A stretch of 64,000 nucleotides of DNA from Sphingomonas sp. G-3-2-10 (GTDB taxonomy: Bacteria > Pseudomonadota > Alphaproteobacteria > Sphingomonadales > Sphingomonadaceae), in contig NZ_JABBFY010000002.1 in the NCBI RefSeq assembly GCF_012927115.1, positions 1 through 64,000 of the forward strand. The letters are read 5' to 3'. Under the pieces are notes generated by a model. The model did not search any database. It was not told the origin of the DNA and saw only the letters and a list, made by a program, of their open reading frames with translations. A program made the position numbers and the translations under genes. Positions 50,150 through 58,185 of the stretch are shown here, in pieces; the first letter of the stretch is position 1; each line of letters starts with the position of its first letter.

Positions 50150-50940
50150 TATCGGCGGACGATCCAGTCGTGCGCTGGGTCGTTGCGGAATACCCAGTTG
50201 CGCCGGGGGCCGGCCATGACGTTCAGGTAATAAAGGTCGTAGCCGTGCGGCGCGCCGACCGGGTGATAGCCGCGCGGCACCATCACGCAGTCGCCATCCT
50301 CGACCGCCATCGTCTCGTCGATGTCGCGCTCGTCGGTATAGACGCGCTGGAACGCGAAGCCCTGTGGCGGCGAGAGGCGGTGGTAATAGGTTTCCTCGAG
50401 GAAGGTCTCCTCGGGGAACGCATCGCGGTCATGCTTGTGCGGGGGATAGCTCGACCAGTGGCCGCCCGGCGTGATGACTTCCACCACCAGCAAACTCTCG
50501 GCTTCGTCGGTGTCGGACAGGATGTTGCGGACATGGCGGGTATTGGTCCCCTGCCCGCGAACTTCGACTGCGTCCGAACGGATCACGCGCGGCTTGCCCC
50601 CGCCGGTGCCCGGTGCGGTGCAGACCGCGACTTCGGCATTGCGCTCGGCACGGATCGCGTAGGACGTGCCGGCGGGCAGATAGACCGACGTCGCCGCGCC
50701 ATCGAACACGCTGTCGCGCACGCCCAGCCCGTCGAAGCTCTCGCCCGCCGCGTCCACCGCGATCCGCCCGGTCAGGACGACGAGGCACGCTTCGCGCCCG
50801 ACCTCCAGCCCGGCATAGGCCTCGCCCGCCGCCAGGTTCAGCACGCGGAACCCGACATAGGTCCAGCCCGCGCTTTCGGGCGTCACTTCCAGCACGGTGC
50901 CGTCGGCGTCGGGGGCGTGCGAGCGAACCAGCAGCGACAT
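50149..50940 (-). CDS. iolB: 5-deoxy-glucuronate isomerase
   Basis: A 263-residue cupin of the IolB family that isomerises 5-deoxy-D-glucuronate to 5-dehydro-2-deoxy-D-gluconate. The metal site HKHDRDAFPEETFLEETYYHRL is clear, and GYHPVGAPHGYDLYYLNVMAGP near the end is characteristic. The ATG overlaps the iolE stop by 1 nt (TGATG). Confidence 0.95.
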   Translation of the reverse strand: MSLLVRSHAPDADGTVLEVTPESAGWTYVGFRVLNLAAGEAYAGLEVGREACLVVLTGRIAVDAAGESFDGLGVRDSVFDGAATSVYLPAGTSYAIRAERNAEVAVCTAPGTGGGKPRVIRSDAVEVRGQGTNTRHVRNILSDTDEAESLLVVEVITPGGHWSSYPPHKHDRDAFPEETFLEETYYHRLSPPQGFAFQRVYTDERDIDETMAVEDGDCVMVPRGYHPVGAPHGYDLYYLNVMAGPRRNWVFRNDPAHDWIVRR

Positions 50941-51833
50941 CAGGCCAGTTCCACCTGCTTCGCCAGCCGCTTGAGCGTATCGAGCCCGAGCTGGCTGTAG
51001 TCGCGCGGATTGGCGACCGCCGGGTCCTGCTCGGCTTCGATCACGATCCAGCCCGAATAGTCCATGTCGGCCAGCGCACGCATGAAGGGGGCATAGTCGT
51101 AATCGCCATCGCCGGGCGCGGTGAACATGCCGCCGACCACGCCGTTGAGGAAACTCGTCCCGTTGGCGAGGAACTCGTCATATTTCGCGGTGCGCACATC
51201 CTTGCAATGCACATGCGCCACGCGCTCGGGCCGCGCCTTGATCACGTCGATGGGCTCGATCCCGCCGAACAGCGCATGGCCCGTATCCAGCACCAGCCCG
51301 ACATGATCCTGCGTCGCATCGAAAAAGCGCTCCAGCTCGTCCTTGGTCTCGACCACCGTGCCCAGATGATGGTGATAGGCGAAGCGCATGCCCCTATCGT
51401 TGATGTATCGCGCGACGGTATTCAGCCGCTCGCCGAACTGCTTCCAGTCGCCCGGCACCAGCACCGGATGCTGATCCAGCCGGCTGCCATAGCGATCGCA
51501 ATGCACCGCGTTGCTGGTCTCGGCGAGGATGAATACCGATGAGTCCATATAGTCGAGCAAAGCGAGGTGACGGCCCAGCGCCTCGATCTCGGCATCGGCA
51601 TCGCGCACCAGCAGGTTCGACGAATACCAGCCGCCGACGATGTCGAGGCCATAGCCCGCCATGATCGGCGCCAGCGTCTCGGGATCGCGCGGGAATTTAT
51701 TGCCCAGCTCGACACCGTCGAACCCGATTTCCTTCACGTCGGTCAGCAGCTGATCGAGCGTGGTGTCGCCGCCCAGCTCCTTCATATCGTCGTTGCACCA
51801 GGCAATCGGGCTCACGCCCCAGCGGATGCTCAT
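50940..51833 (-). CDS. iolE: Myo-inosose-2 dehydratase (IolE-like)
   Basis: A 297-residue TIM-barrel protein. WGVSPIAWCNDDMKELGGD at the start, the metal-site VLDTGHALFGG, AHVHCKDV and WIVIEAEQDP near the end match IolE, which removes water from scyllo-inosose. It overlaps iolD (4 nt) and iolB (1 nt). Confidence 0.93.
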   Translation of the reverse strand: MSIRWGVSPIAWCNDDMKELGGDTTLDQLLTDVKEIGFDGVELGNKFPRDPETLAPIMAGYGLDIVGGWYSSNLLVRDADAEIEALGRHLALLDYMDSSVFILAETSNAVHCDRYGSRLDQHPVLVPGDWKQFGERLNTVARYINDRGMRFAYHHHLGTVVETKDELERFFDATQDHVGLVLDTGHALFGGIEPIDVIKARPERVAHVHCKDVRTAKYDEFLANGTSFLNGVVGGMFTAPGDGDYDYAPFMRALADMDYSGWIVIEAEQDPAVANPRDYSQLGLDTLKRLAKQVELA

Positions 51834-53668
51834 TCACTCTCTCCGGTCAGCTTGTTTTCATAGACGGCGCGCGCGGCGCGGACTTCGGCGCGGTCCGAGA
51901 CTTCGGGTACCGCGACGTCCCACCAATGGCCGCCGGCTTGCGTGGTGATCATCGGATCGGTGTCGATCACGATGACATAGCTTTTATCCGATGCCGCCGC
52001 GCGGGCGAGCGCCGCATCCAGCCCGGCGATGCCGTCGATCTTCTCGGCGGTCGCGCCAAGGCTGCGGGCGTGCCCGGCAAAGTCGATATCGGGCAATGTC
52101 TCGTGCGCGCTGTCGGCCAGCAGATTGTTGAACGGCCGCCCGCCGGTGCCCTGTTGCAGCCGGTTGATGCAGCCATATCCGCGATTGTCGAGCAGGACGA
52201 TCGTGATCTTCAGCCCGAGCATCACCGACGTGGCAAGCTCGGAATTGAGCATCAGATAGCTGCCGTCACCGACCATGACGTACACGTCGCGCGCCGGATC
52301 GGCCATTTTCACGCCGAGCCCGCCGGCGACCTCATAGCCCATGCACGAGAAGCCGTATTCGACATGATAGCCGCCCGGCCGGTGCGACCGCCACAGCTTG
52401 TGCAATTCGCCCGGCAGGCCGCCCGCGGCGCACACGACCGTCGCGTCGTCGCTCGCCTGACGCCACACCGCGCCGATCACCTGCGCGTCCGACGGCAGCG
52501 CGTTGCCGGGCGCGGTCGCGGCGTCCCACGCCTTGTTCCATTCGGCGACCGCTGCGTCGTTCGCGTCGCGCCAGCCCTGCGGCACTTGCCACCCGTCGAG
52601 CGATCCGCGCAACGCGGTCAGCGTCGCGCGGGCATCGCCCAGCACCGGCTCGGCGGCCTGCTTGGCGAGGTCGTGCACCGCGACGTTGAGCTGGAACAGC
52701 CGCCGTCCGGCGAACAGGGTCCGCGATCCGGTGGTGAAGTCCTGCAGCCGCGTGCCGACGCCGATCACCAGATCGGCGTTTTCGGCCGCACGGTTAGCGG
52801 CGCTGGTGCCGGTCACGCCGATGCTGCCCAGCGCCTGCGGATGATCCCATGCCAGCGAACCCTTGCCCGCCTGCGTCTCGGCGACGGGAATGCCGGTCTC
52901 GGCGGCAAGGTCGGCCAGTACGGCTTCGGCCTGCGAGTACAGCACCCCGCCCCCGGCGACGATCAGCGGCGCCTTTGCGGCGCGGATCGCGGCGACCAGC
53001 GATGCCAGTTCGCCTTCGTCGGCCCGCACCCGGCGTTGCCGCCACGTCTTCGGCGCGAAGAAGCTCTCGGGATAGTCGTACGCCTCGGCCTGTACGTCCT
53101 GGCACAGGCACAAAGTCACCGGCCCGCACAGGGCCGGATCGGTCAGCACCGCCATTGCGCGCGGCAGGGCGTCGAGGATCTGCTCGGGCCGCGTGATCCG
53201 GTCGAAATAGCGCGAGACCGGGCGGAAACAGTCGTTCGCCGAAACGGTCGCGTCGGCGAAGTCCTCGATCTGCTGGAGCACCGGATCGGGACGGCGGCTG
53301 GCATAGACGTCGCCCGGCAGGAACAGCGCCGGCAGCCGGTTGACGTGCGCCAGCGCCGCGGCGGTCACCATATTGGTCGCGCCCGGCCCGATCGACGTGG
53401 TGCAGGCCATCGCCCGCTGCCGCCGCGACGCCTTGGCGAACGCGATCGCGGCGTGCGCCATGCCCTGCTCGTTATGTGCGCGATAGGTCGGCAGCGTATT
53501 GCCCATGCCGGCCAGCGCCTCGCCCATCCCCGCGACATTGCCGTGGCCGAAGATCGCCCAGACGCCCGCGAAATAGGGCACGACCTGCCCGTCGATCTCC
53601 ACCGACTGCGCCGCCATCCACCGGCTCAGCGCCTGCGCCATCGTCAGCCGCAACTGCTTGCTTCCCAT
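51830..53668 (-). CDS. iolD: 3D-(3,5/4)-trihydroxycyclohexane-1,2-dione hydrolase
   Basis: A 612-residue ThDP-dependent enzyme that opens the ring of the IolE product. RAHNEQGMAHAAIAFAKASR contains the ThDP-activating Glu, and VMVGDGSYLMLNSELATS with LLDNRGYGCI is the metal/ThDP motif. ATG 53668 is used; a GTG at 53674, overlapping the iolC stop, is possible. Confidence 0.95.
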   Translation of the reverse strand: MGSKQLRLTMAQALSRWMAAQSVEIDGQVVPYFAGVWAIFGHGNVAGMGEALAGMGNTLPTYRAHNEQGMAHAAIAFAKASRRQRAMACTTSIGPGATNMVTAAALAHVNRLPALFLPGDVYASRRPDPVLQQIEDFADATVSANDCFRPVSRYFDRITRPEQILDALPRAMAVLTDPALCGPVTLCLCQDVQAEAYDYPESFFAPKTWRQRRVRADEGELASLVAAIRAAKAPLIVAGGGVLYSQAEAVLADLAAETGIPVAETQAGKGSLAWDHPQALGSIGVTGTSAANRAAENADLVIGVGTRLQDFTTGSRTLFAGRRLFQLNVAVHDLAKQAAEPVLGDARATLTALRGSLDGWQVPQGWRDANDAAVAEWNKAWDAATAPGNALPSDAQVIGAVWRQASDDATVVCAAGGLPGELHKLWRSHRPGGYHVEYGFSCMGYEVAGGLGVKMADPARDVYVMVGDGSYLMLNSELATSVMLGLKITIVLLDNRGYGCINRLQQGTGGRPFNNLLADSAHETLPDIDFAGHARSLGATAEKIDGIAGLDAALARAAASDKSYVIVIDTDPMITTQAGGHWWDVAVPEVSDRAEVRAARAVYENKLTGESE

Positions 53669-53670
53669 GA

Positions 53671-55614
53671 TCACGCCGCCTGCCGCGATCGGCGCGCGGC
53701 GCGCCATGCATCGGCCAGCACCCGCAGATTCTCGCTCAATGCGTCCACCGCGCCCTCGTCGTCGATCGCGCCCGAAAGCCAGCGCGCGGCGACATCGTGG
53801 AAGATCGTCCGGCCCACCGCAAACCCCTTCACCAGCGGGAAGGGCGCAGCCGCCGCGATCCCCGCCAGCAATTCGTCGCGCGGCGCGGAAAGGCCCAGCA
53901 GTACGATCCCCCGGCAATGCGGATCCCGCGCCCGGATCGACGCTTCGATCGCGGTCCAGGCCGCTCCATCCTCACTCGGCTCCAGCTTCCACCAATCCGG
54001 ATAGACACCCAGATCGTAGATATGGTCGATCACCCGCGACACCGTGTCGCTGGTCACCGGGCCATGCTTCGACGCGATGATCTCCAGCAGGAATTCGTGC
54101 CTTGTCGCGCGGCAGGCGTCGAACAGGCGGCGGATCTGGGTATCCTGCTCGGCCTTCATCTCCGCGCTGTCGTCGGGATGGTAGAAGACGAGGCACTTCA
54201 CGACATGGTCGAGCGGCCAGTCGCGCAGGGTCATGCCGACATCGGGCGACCCTTCAAACCGGATCGGGCGCGAGCCGGGAAACTCGATCGGGCGGCCGAT
54301 CCAGTAGGGCAGCTCCGCCGCCTTCTCCAGCGCCCGCGCGCCGAACCGGCCGTCGAGCAACATGCCATAGCGCGGATCGCGCTTCGCCAGCCGGTCGACC
54401 GCCGCCAGTGCCAGTCCCTTGAAATGCGCGACCTGTTCGGCGTCACCAGTACCCAGATCGGCGATCAGATCGTCGAACTGGCTGCGATGATCGATCGCCA
54501 GCACGGTCAGTTCTTCATGCACGGCGTGCCGGTTGGTCGACCAGTGGAGCTGCTCCAGCGCGTCGCTGTCGCGCAGGCGGAACGGCCAGTCGTTGCGCGC
54601 GAGGAAGGCCTGCAGCTCCTCCCACGACGCCATCGCCGGCGCGCAACCGTGGCGCGACACGACGATCGCCCCGCAGGCATTGCCGAAGTCGCAGCAACGC
54701 TCGATCGGCAGCCCCTTCAGCCAGCCGCGCAGGAAGCCCGCCATGAACGCGTCGCCCGCGCCCAGCACGTTGAACACTTCGATCGGGAAGCCGCGCCCGA
54801 CGATCCCGTCGTCGAGATCGTCCGGCACCGCGCCGGGCAGCGCTACGCAGCCCGCGGCGCCCCGCTTGCACACGAGCAGCGCGTCGCTCCCGGCACGGAT
54901 CGCGCGCAGCGCCGCGACCGTATCGGTCGTGCCGCCCAGGATATGCACTTCCTCCTCGGTGCCGACGATCAGATCGCACAAGGGCAGGATTTTCTGCAGC
55001 TCGCGCGTCACGTCGGCGCTGGCGACGAACCGGTCCTCGCCATTGGCCTTTTGCGCGAGGCCCCACAGCACCGGGCGGTAATCGATGTCGAACACCACAC
55101 GCCCGCCCTGCGCCTTCATCTGCTCGGCGGCCTTCAGGCTCGCGGCATAGACTCCGGGCTGCGACAGATGCGTACCGTTGATCAGCAGCGCGTCGCCGCG
55201 CGCGATGAAGGCCGGATCGATATCGTCGGCGACCAGCGCCATGTCCGCGCAATTCTCGCGGTAGAAGATCAGCGGGAAGGTGTCGGGATCGCGGATGCCC
55301 AGGATCACCAGCGCGGTCAGCCGGTCGGGATCGTCGATCACGCCCGTCGTCTCGACGCCCTCGCGCTGCAATTCCTCGCGGATGAAGCGGCCCATATGAT
55401 CGCCGCCAACACGGGTCACAAGGCCCGAATTCAGCCCTAGCCGGGACAGGCCGATCACGGTGTTGGTGGGGCTGCCGCCGATATATTTGGCGAAGCTGCC
55501 CATATCCTCGAGCCGCCCGCCGATCTGCTCGCCATACAGGTCCACACCCGCACGCCCGAGAGCGATCAGGTCCAGCCGGCGCGCATCGCCATTTCCGTGA
55601 TTGCCTTGCGCCAT
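53671..55614 (-). CDS. iolC: 5-dehydro-2-deoxygluconokinase fused to an IolC C-terminal domain
   Basis: A 647-residue fusion. Residues 1-330 are a PfkB-type kinase (IALGRAGVDLYGEQIG, GGSPTNTVIGLSRLG and the catalytic-base loop VLGAGDAFMAGFLRGWLKG). The rest is the DUF2090 domain (LTVLAIDHRSQFDDL, DGRFGARALE, FPLVKGFAVGRTIF), annotated elsewhere as the aldolase that splits the phosphorylated product, so two pathway steps would be joined in one protein. ATG 55614 has GAAAGG upstream. It is first in the operon. Confidence 0.93.
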   Translation of the reverse strand: MAQGNHGNGDARRLDLIALGRAGVDLYGEQIGGRLEDMGSFAKYIGGSPTNTVIGLSRLGLNSGLVTRVGGDHMGRFIREELQREGVETTGVIDDPDRLTALVILGIRDPDTFPLIFYRENCADMALVADDIDPAFIARGDALLINGTHLSQPGVYAASLKAAEQMKAQGGRVVFDIDYRPVLWGLAQKANGEDRFVASADVTRELQKILPLCDLIVGTEEEVHILGGTTDTVAALRAIRAGSDALLVCKRGAAGCVALPGAVPDDLDDGIVGRGFPIEVFNVLGAGDAFMAGFLRGWLKGLPIERCCDFGNACGAIVVSRHGCAPAMASWEELQAFLARNDWPFRLRDSDALEQLHWSTNRHAVHEELTVLAIDHRSQFDDLIADLGTGDAEQVAHFKGLALAAVDRLAKRDPRYGMLLDGRFGARALEKAAELPYWIGRPIEFPGSRPIRFEGSPDVGMTLRDWPLDHVVKCLVFYHPDDSAEMKAEQDTQIRRLFDACRATRHEFLLEIIASKHGPVTSDTVSRVIDHIYDLGVYPDWWKLEPSEDGAAWTAIEASIRARDPHCRGIVLLGLSAPRDELLAGIAAAAPFPLVKGFAVGRTIFHDVAARWLSGAIDDEGAVDALSENLRVLADAWRAARRSRQAA

Positions 55615-55707
55615 ATGCCTTTCAGACCGCCCTCTCGCTGGTCTGTAACGCTTATTCCAAGATCATTTCATTTGCAATACACGTTTCAATATTTTCAGCG
55701 GATGGAA

Positions 55708-56580
55708 TTATCGTTTCGCGCGTTTCGCCTTGGGCGCGGCCTGGCGGCTGGCTTCGAACGCGAAGTTGATGACCAGCGCCTGCGCGAGACACATCGAGGC
55801 CGAGAGCGAGCGGAATTTGTGGACCTCGGATTCGCGCACCTGCAGCACGCAGGTCGCGGGCTTGGCGATCGGGCTGACCAGGCTGTCGCTGAGCGCCAGC
55901 ACCTTGCCCCCGCGCGCCGACACCGCCTCGACGATGCCGACGGTCTCCTCCGAATAGGGCTGATAGCTGACCGCGATCAGCAGATCGGCCGGCCCCATCG
56001 CCCCCACCTGCTGCATCGCGAGGCCGCCGACGCCATCGACGAACACGGTGCGCTTGCCCGCCTGAAGCAGCGAATAGACGAGGTAAGACGCGACCGGGAA
56101 CGAGCGGCGAAAGCCGACGACATGCACCACGTCCGCCGCGGCGATCGCATCGACCGCAGCCTTCATGTCCGCACCGCTCACCGTCTGGAGCAGGCCCTGC
56201 AACGCCAGCGCATTGCCCTCGACGAATTCGGCGAGCAGGTCCGCCGGATCGGCCCCGGTCGCGTTGGTCGTCTCGTCGAGCTGACGGACGCGTTCGGAAT
56301 AGCCGAGCGCGGCATTGTTGCTGAGCAGCCCGTCGCGGAACAGCTTCTGCATCTGGCTCGCGCCTTCGAAGCCGAAGCTCTTGGCGAAGCGCACGATGGC
56401 CGACGGCTGCACCCCGCAACGCGACGCGATCACCGCCAGCGTTTCCAGCGCAATGTCATTGGGTTCGTCGAGGATATAGCGGCCGATCTGCTGAAGCCGC
56501 TTGCTCAGCGATTCATAGCGCCGCACGATCTCGGCACGGAGTTGCTCGGCGGTAACGGGAGGCGTCGAACCCTCGGACAT
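55708..56580 (-). CDS. MurR/RpiR-family regulator (IolR-like)
   Basis: A 290-residue regulator: an N-terminal HTH (YILDEPNDIALETLAVIA, then CGVQPSAIVRFAKSFGFEGAS) and a SIS sugar-phosphate-binding domain (VVHVVGFRRSFPVASYLVY, LIAVSYQPYSEETVG). RpiR proteins of this kind repress inositol genes until a pathway intermediate binds. ATG 56580 is preferred over a TTG at 56607. It lies between iolC and the divergent iolG-like gene and likely controls both. Confidence 0.88.
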   Translation of the reverse strand: MSEGSTPPVTAEQLRAEIVRRYESLSKRLQQIGRYILDEPNDIALETLAVIASRCGVQPSAIVRFAKSFGFEGASQMQKLFRDGLLSNNAALGYSERVRQLDETTNATGADPADLLAEFVEGNALALQGLLQTVSGADMKAAVDAIAAADVVHVVGFRRSFPVASYLVYSLLQAGKRTVFVDGVGGLAMQQVGAMGPADLLIAVSYQPYSEETVGIVEAVSARGGKVLALSDSLVSPIAKPATCVLQVRESEVHKFRSLSASMCLAQALVINFAFEASRQAAPKAKRAKR

Positions 56581-56612
56581 GTCGGCGATTTTCCTCTCCG
56601 GTTGCAAAAACG

Positions 56613-56659
56613 GGAATATCTGTTCGAAAAATGGAACGCAACTATCGCACGTTCCATTT
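56613..56659. promoter_or_regulatory. Inverted repeats in the iolR/iolG intergenic region
   Basis: GGAA-N6-TTCG (56613-56626) is one base from the GGAA-N6-TTCC motif. AAATGGAACG (56629-56638) and CGTTCCATTT (56650-56659) form a perfect 10-bp inverted repeat with an 11-nt centre. Both lie between the divergent regulator and dehydrogenase genes, an expected place for operators. Confidence 0.5.
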
Positions 56660-56682
56660 CAATGCGCTAAGAACATTATTTC

Positions 56683-56713
56683 CACGACACGTTGTCGTGA
56701 AATCAACGTTTCA
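56683..56713. promoter_or_regulatory. Operators next to the iolG-like start
   Basis: CACGACA (56683-56689) and TGTCGTG (56693-56699) form a palindrome, overlapped by TGAAA (56698-56702), six bases, TTTCA (56709-56713). The second has the same GAAA-N6-TTTC geometry as the site before the MFS gene and ends 13 nt before the dehydrogenase start. Confidence 0.5.
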
Positions 56714-56725
56714 TGAGAGGAAGAG

Positions 56726-57712
56726 ATGCACGACATCGCCCTGATCGGCGCCGGACGGATCGGCAAGATTCACGCCGCCAATATCGCCGCCAATCCCCGG
56801 CTGCGGCTTTCCCGCGTCGTCGATCCGTTCGCCGATGCCGCCGCCGCGCTCGCTGCCGAACATGGCGCGACCGTGTCGAGCGTCGAAGAAGCGCTGGCCG
56901 ATCCGGCGATCCGCGGCGTGGTGGTCGCCAGCTCGACCGACACGCATCTCGATTACAGCCTCGCCGCCGCCGAAGCCGGCAAGGCCGTGTTCTGCGAAAA
57001 GCCGCTCGATCAGGATCTGGCCCGCGCGAGCAAGGCCGCCGAGCGGCTCGAAGCGATCGGCGCGAAGCTGTTCCTCGCGTTCAACCGCCGCTTCGATCCC
57101 AATTTCGCGTCGCTTCAGGCGCGGCTGGCAGGCGGCGAAGTCGGCACGCTCGAGACGCTGCACATCATCAGCCACGATCCGTCCCCGCCCCCGATCGAAT
57201 ACGTCAGAGTCTCGGGCGGGATCTTCAAGGATATGGTGATCCACGATTTCGACATGGCCCGCTGGCTGCTCGGCGAGGAAGTGACCGAAGTCTTCGCATC
57301 GAGCTCGGTGCTGATCGATCCCGCGATCGGCGAGGCCGGCGACGCCGACACCGCCAAGACGATCCTGCGCACCGCGTCGGGCCGGCTGTGCGTCATCTCG
57401 TCGAGCCGTCGCAGCGGCTATGGCTACGACCAGCGGATCGAAGCCTTTGGATCGAAGGGCATGATCCGCGCGCAGAATCAGCTCGAAAGCACGGTCGAGA
57501 CCTGGGGTGAGAATGGCAGCGCGGGCGACAAGCTGCAGAACTTCTTCCTCGATCGCTACGCCGTCGCCTATGCCCGCGAAGCCGCGCACTTCGCCGATGT
57601 GATCGACGGCAAGGCTGCGCCGCTGATCGGCTATACCGACGGCGTCCGCGCACTGGCGCTGGCTGAAGCCGCTGCGAAATCGGCGGCGAGCGGGGAATTG
57701 GTCCGGCTCTAA
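56726..57712 (+). CDS. iolG: Inositol 2-dehydrogenase-like protein (Gfo/Idh/MocA)
   Basis: A 328-residue NAD-dependent dehydrogenase. The Rossmann loop is GAGRIGKIHAANI, the catalytic Lys is in FCEKPLDQ, and GGIFKDMVIHDFDMARWLLG gives the Asp/His pair. This matches IolG, which oxidises myo-inositol to scyllo-inosose, the first step of the pathway. It is divergent from the RpiR regulator and the rest of the pathway runs on the opposite strand. Another polyol dehydrogenase is possible. Confidence 0.85.
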   Translation: MHDIALIGAGRIGKIHAANIAANPRLRLSRVVDPFADAAAALAAEHGATVSSVEEALADPAIRGVVVASSTDTHLDYSLAAAEAGKAVFCEKPLDQDLARASKAAERLEAIGAKLFLAFNRRFDPNFASLQARLAGGEVGTLETLHIISHDPSPPPIEYVRVSGGIFKDMVIHDFDMARWLLGEEVTEVFASSSVLIDPAIGEAGDADTAKTILRTASGRLCVISSSRRSGYGYDQRIEAFGSKGMIRAQNQLESTVETWGENGSAGDKLQNFFLDRYAVAYAREAAHFADVIDGKAAPLIGYTDGVRALALAEAAAKSAASGELVRL

Positions 57713-57722
57713 TTCAGGTTCA

Positions 57723-57749
57723 AAATCCTCCCCCTCCGGGGGAGGATTT
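57723..57749. terminator. Bidirectional terminator-like hairpin after iolG
   Basis: Perfect 12-bp arms (57723-57734 and 57738-57749) with a 3-nt loop, flanked by A and T residues, lie between the convergent iolG-like gene and the small minus-strand gene. Confidence 0.75.
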
Positions 57750-57760
57750 GGAGCCGAACG

Positions 57761-58084
57761 TCAGCGCCCCTGCGAATCCACTTCGAACACTTCCGGCCGG
57801 CCGCGCGACAGCGGCTCCCATCCCGCCGCGAGCGCGGCTTCGATGCAGTTCTTCACGATCGCGTCGTTCACCTGTTGCCGCCGCAGCTGCGACGATCCCG
57901 CCGCCACGCCCTTGGGCACCGGAAACTGCATCAGCGCCTCGCGCTTGCCCTCGCTGTGGCGCACGCCGATCGCCATGCCCTGCCAGCCGGTGTTGCACCA
58001 TTGCGGCTCGCGATCGAGCCACCAGTCGAACGCCTCGCCGCCCACCATGATGGTGCCGCTGAGATCCCGTGTCGTCTTTGCCAT
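57761..58084 (-). CDS. Conserved hypothetical protein (107 aa)
   Basis: A small soluble protein: IMVGGEAFDWWLDREPQW, GMAIGVRHSEGKREALMQFP and AIVKNCIEAALAAGWEP suggest a compact, Trp-rich domain seen in alphaproteobacterial hypotheticals. ATG 58084 is chosen because the upstream frame runs into the terminator at 58119. Function unknown. Confidence 0.6.
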   Translation of the reverse strand: MAKTTRDLSGTIMVGGEAFDWWLDREPQWCNTGWQGMAIGVRHSEGKREALMQFPVPKGVAAGSSQLRRQQVNDAIVKNCIEAALAAGWEPLSRGRPEVFEVDSQGR

Positions 58085-58109
58085 GCCCGCGCGATACGCC
58101 GTTCCCCGC

Positions 58110-58144
58110 AAAAGAAAAGGAGCCGGATCTTGCGATCCGGCTCC
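58110..58144 (-). terminator. Intrinsic terminator of the phytate-locus receptor
   Basis: Perfect 11-bp arms GGAGCCGGATC and GATCCGGCTCC with a 4-nt loop are followed, on the minus strand, by TTTTCTTTT. It lies 42 nt downstream of the receptor stop. Confidence 0.9.
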
Positions 58145-58185
58145 CTGAGGGGACAAGGTTGCGGAATGGCCCCTCAATAGCTGCC

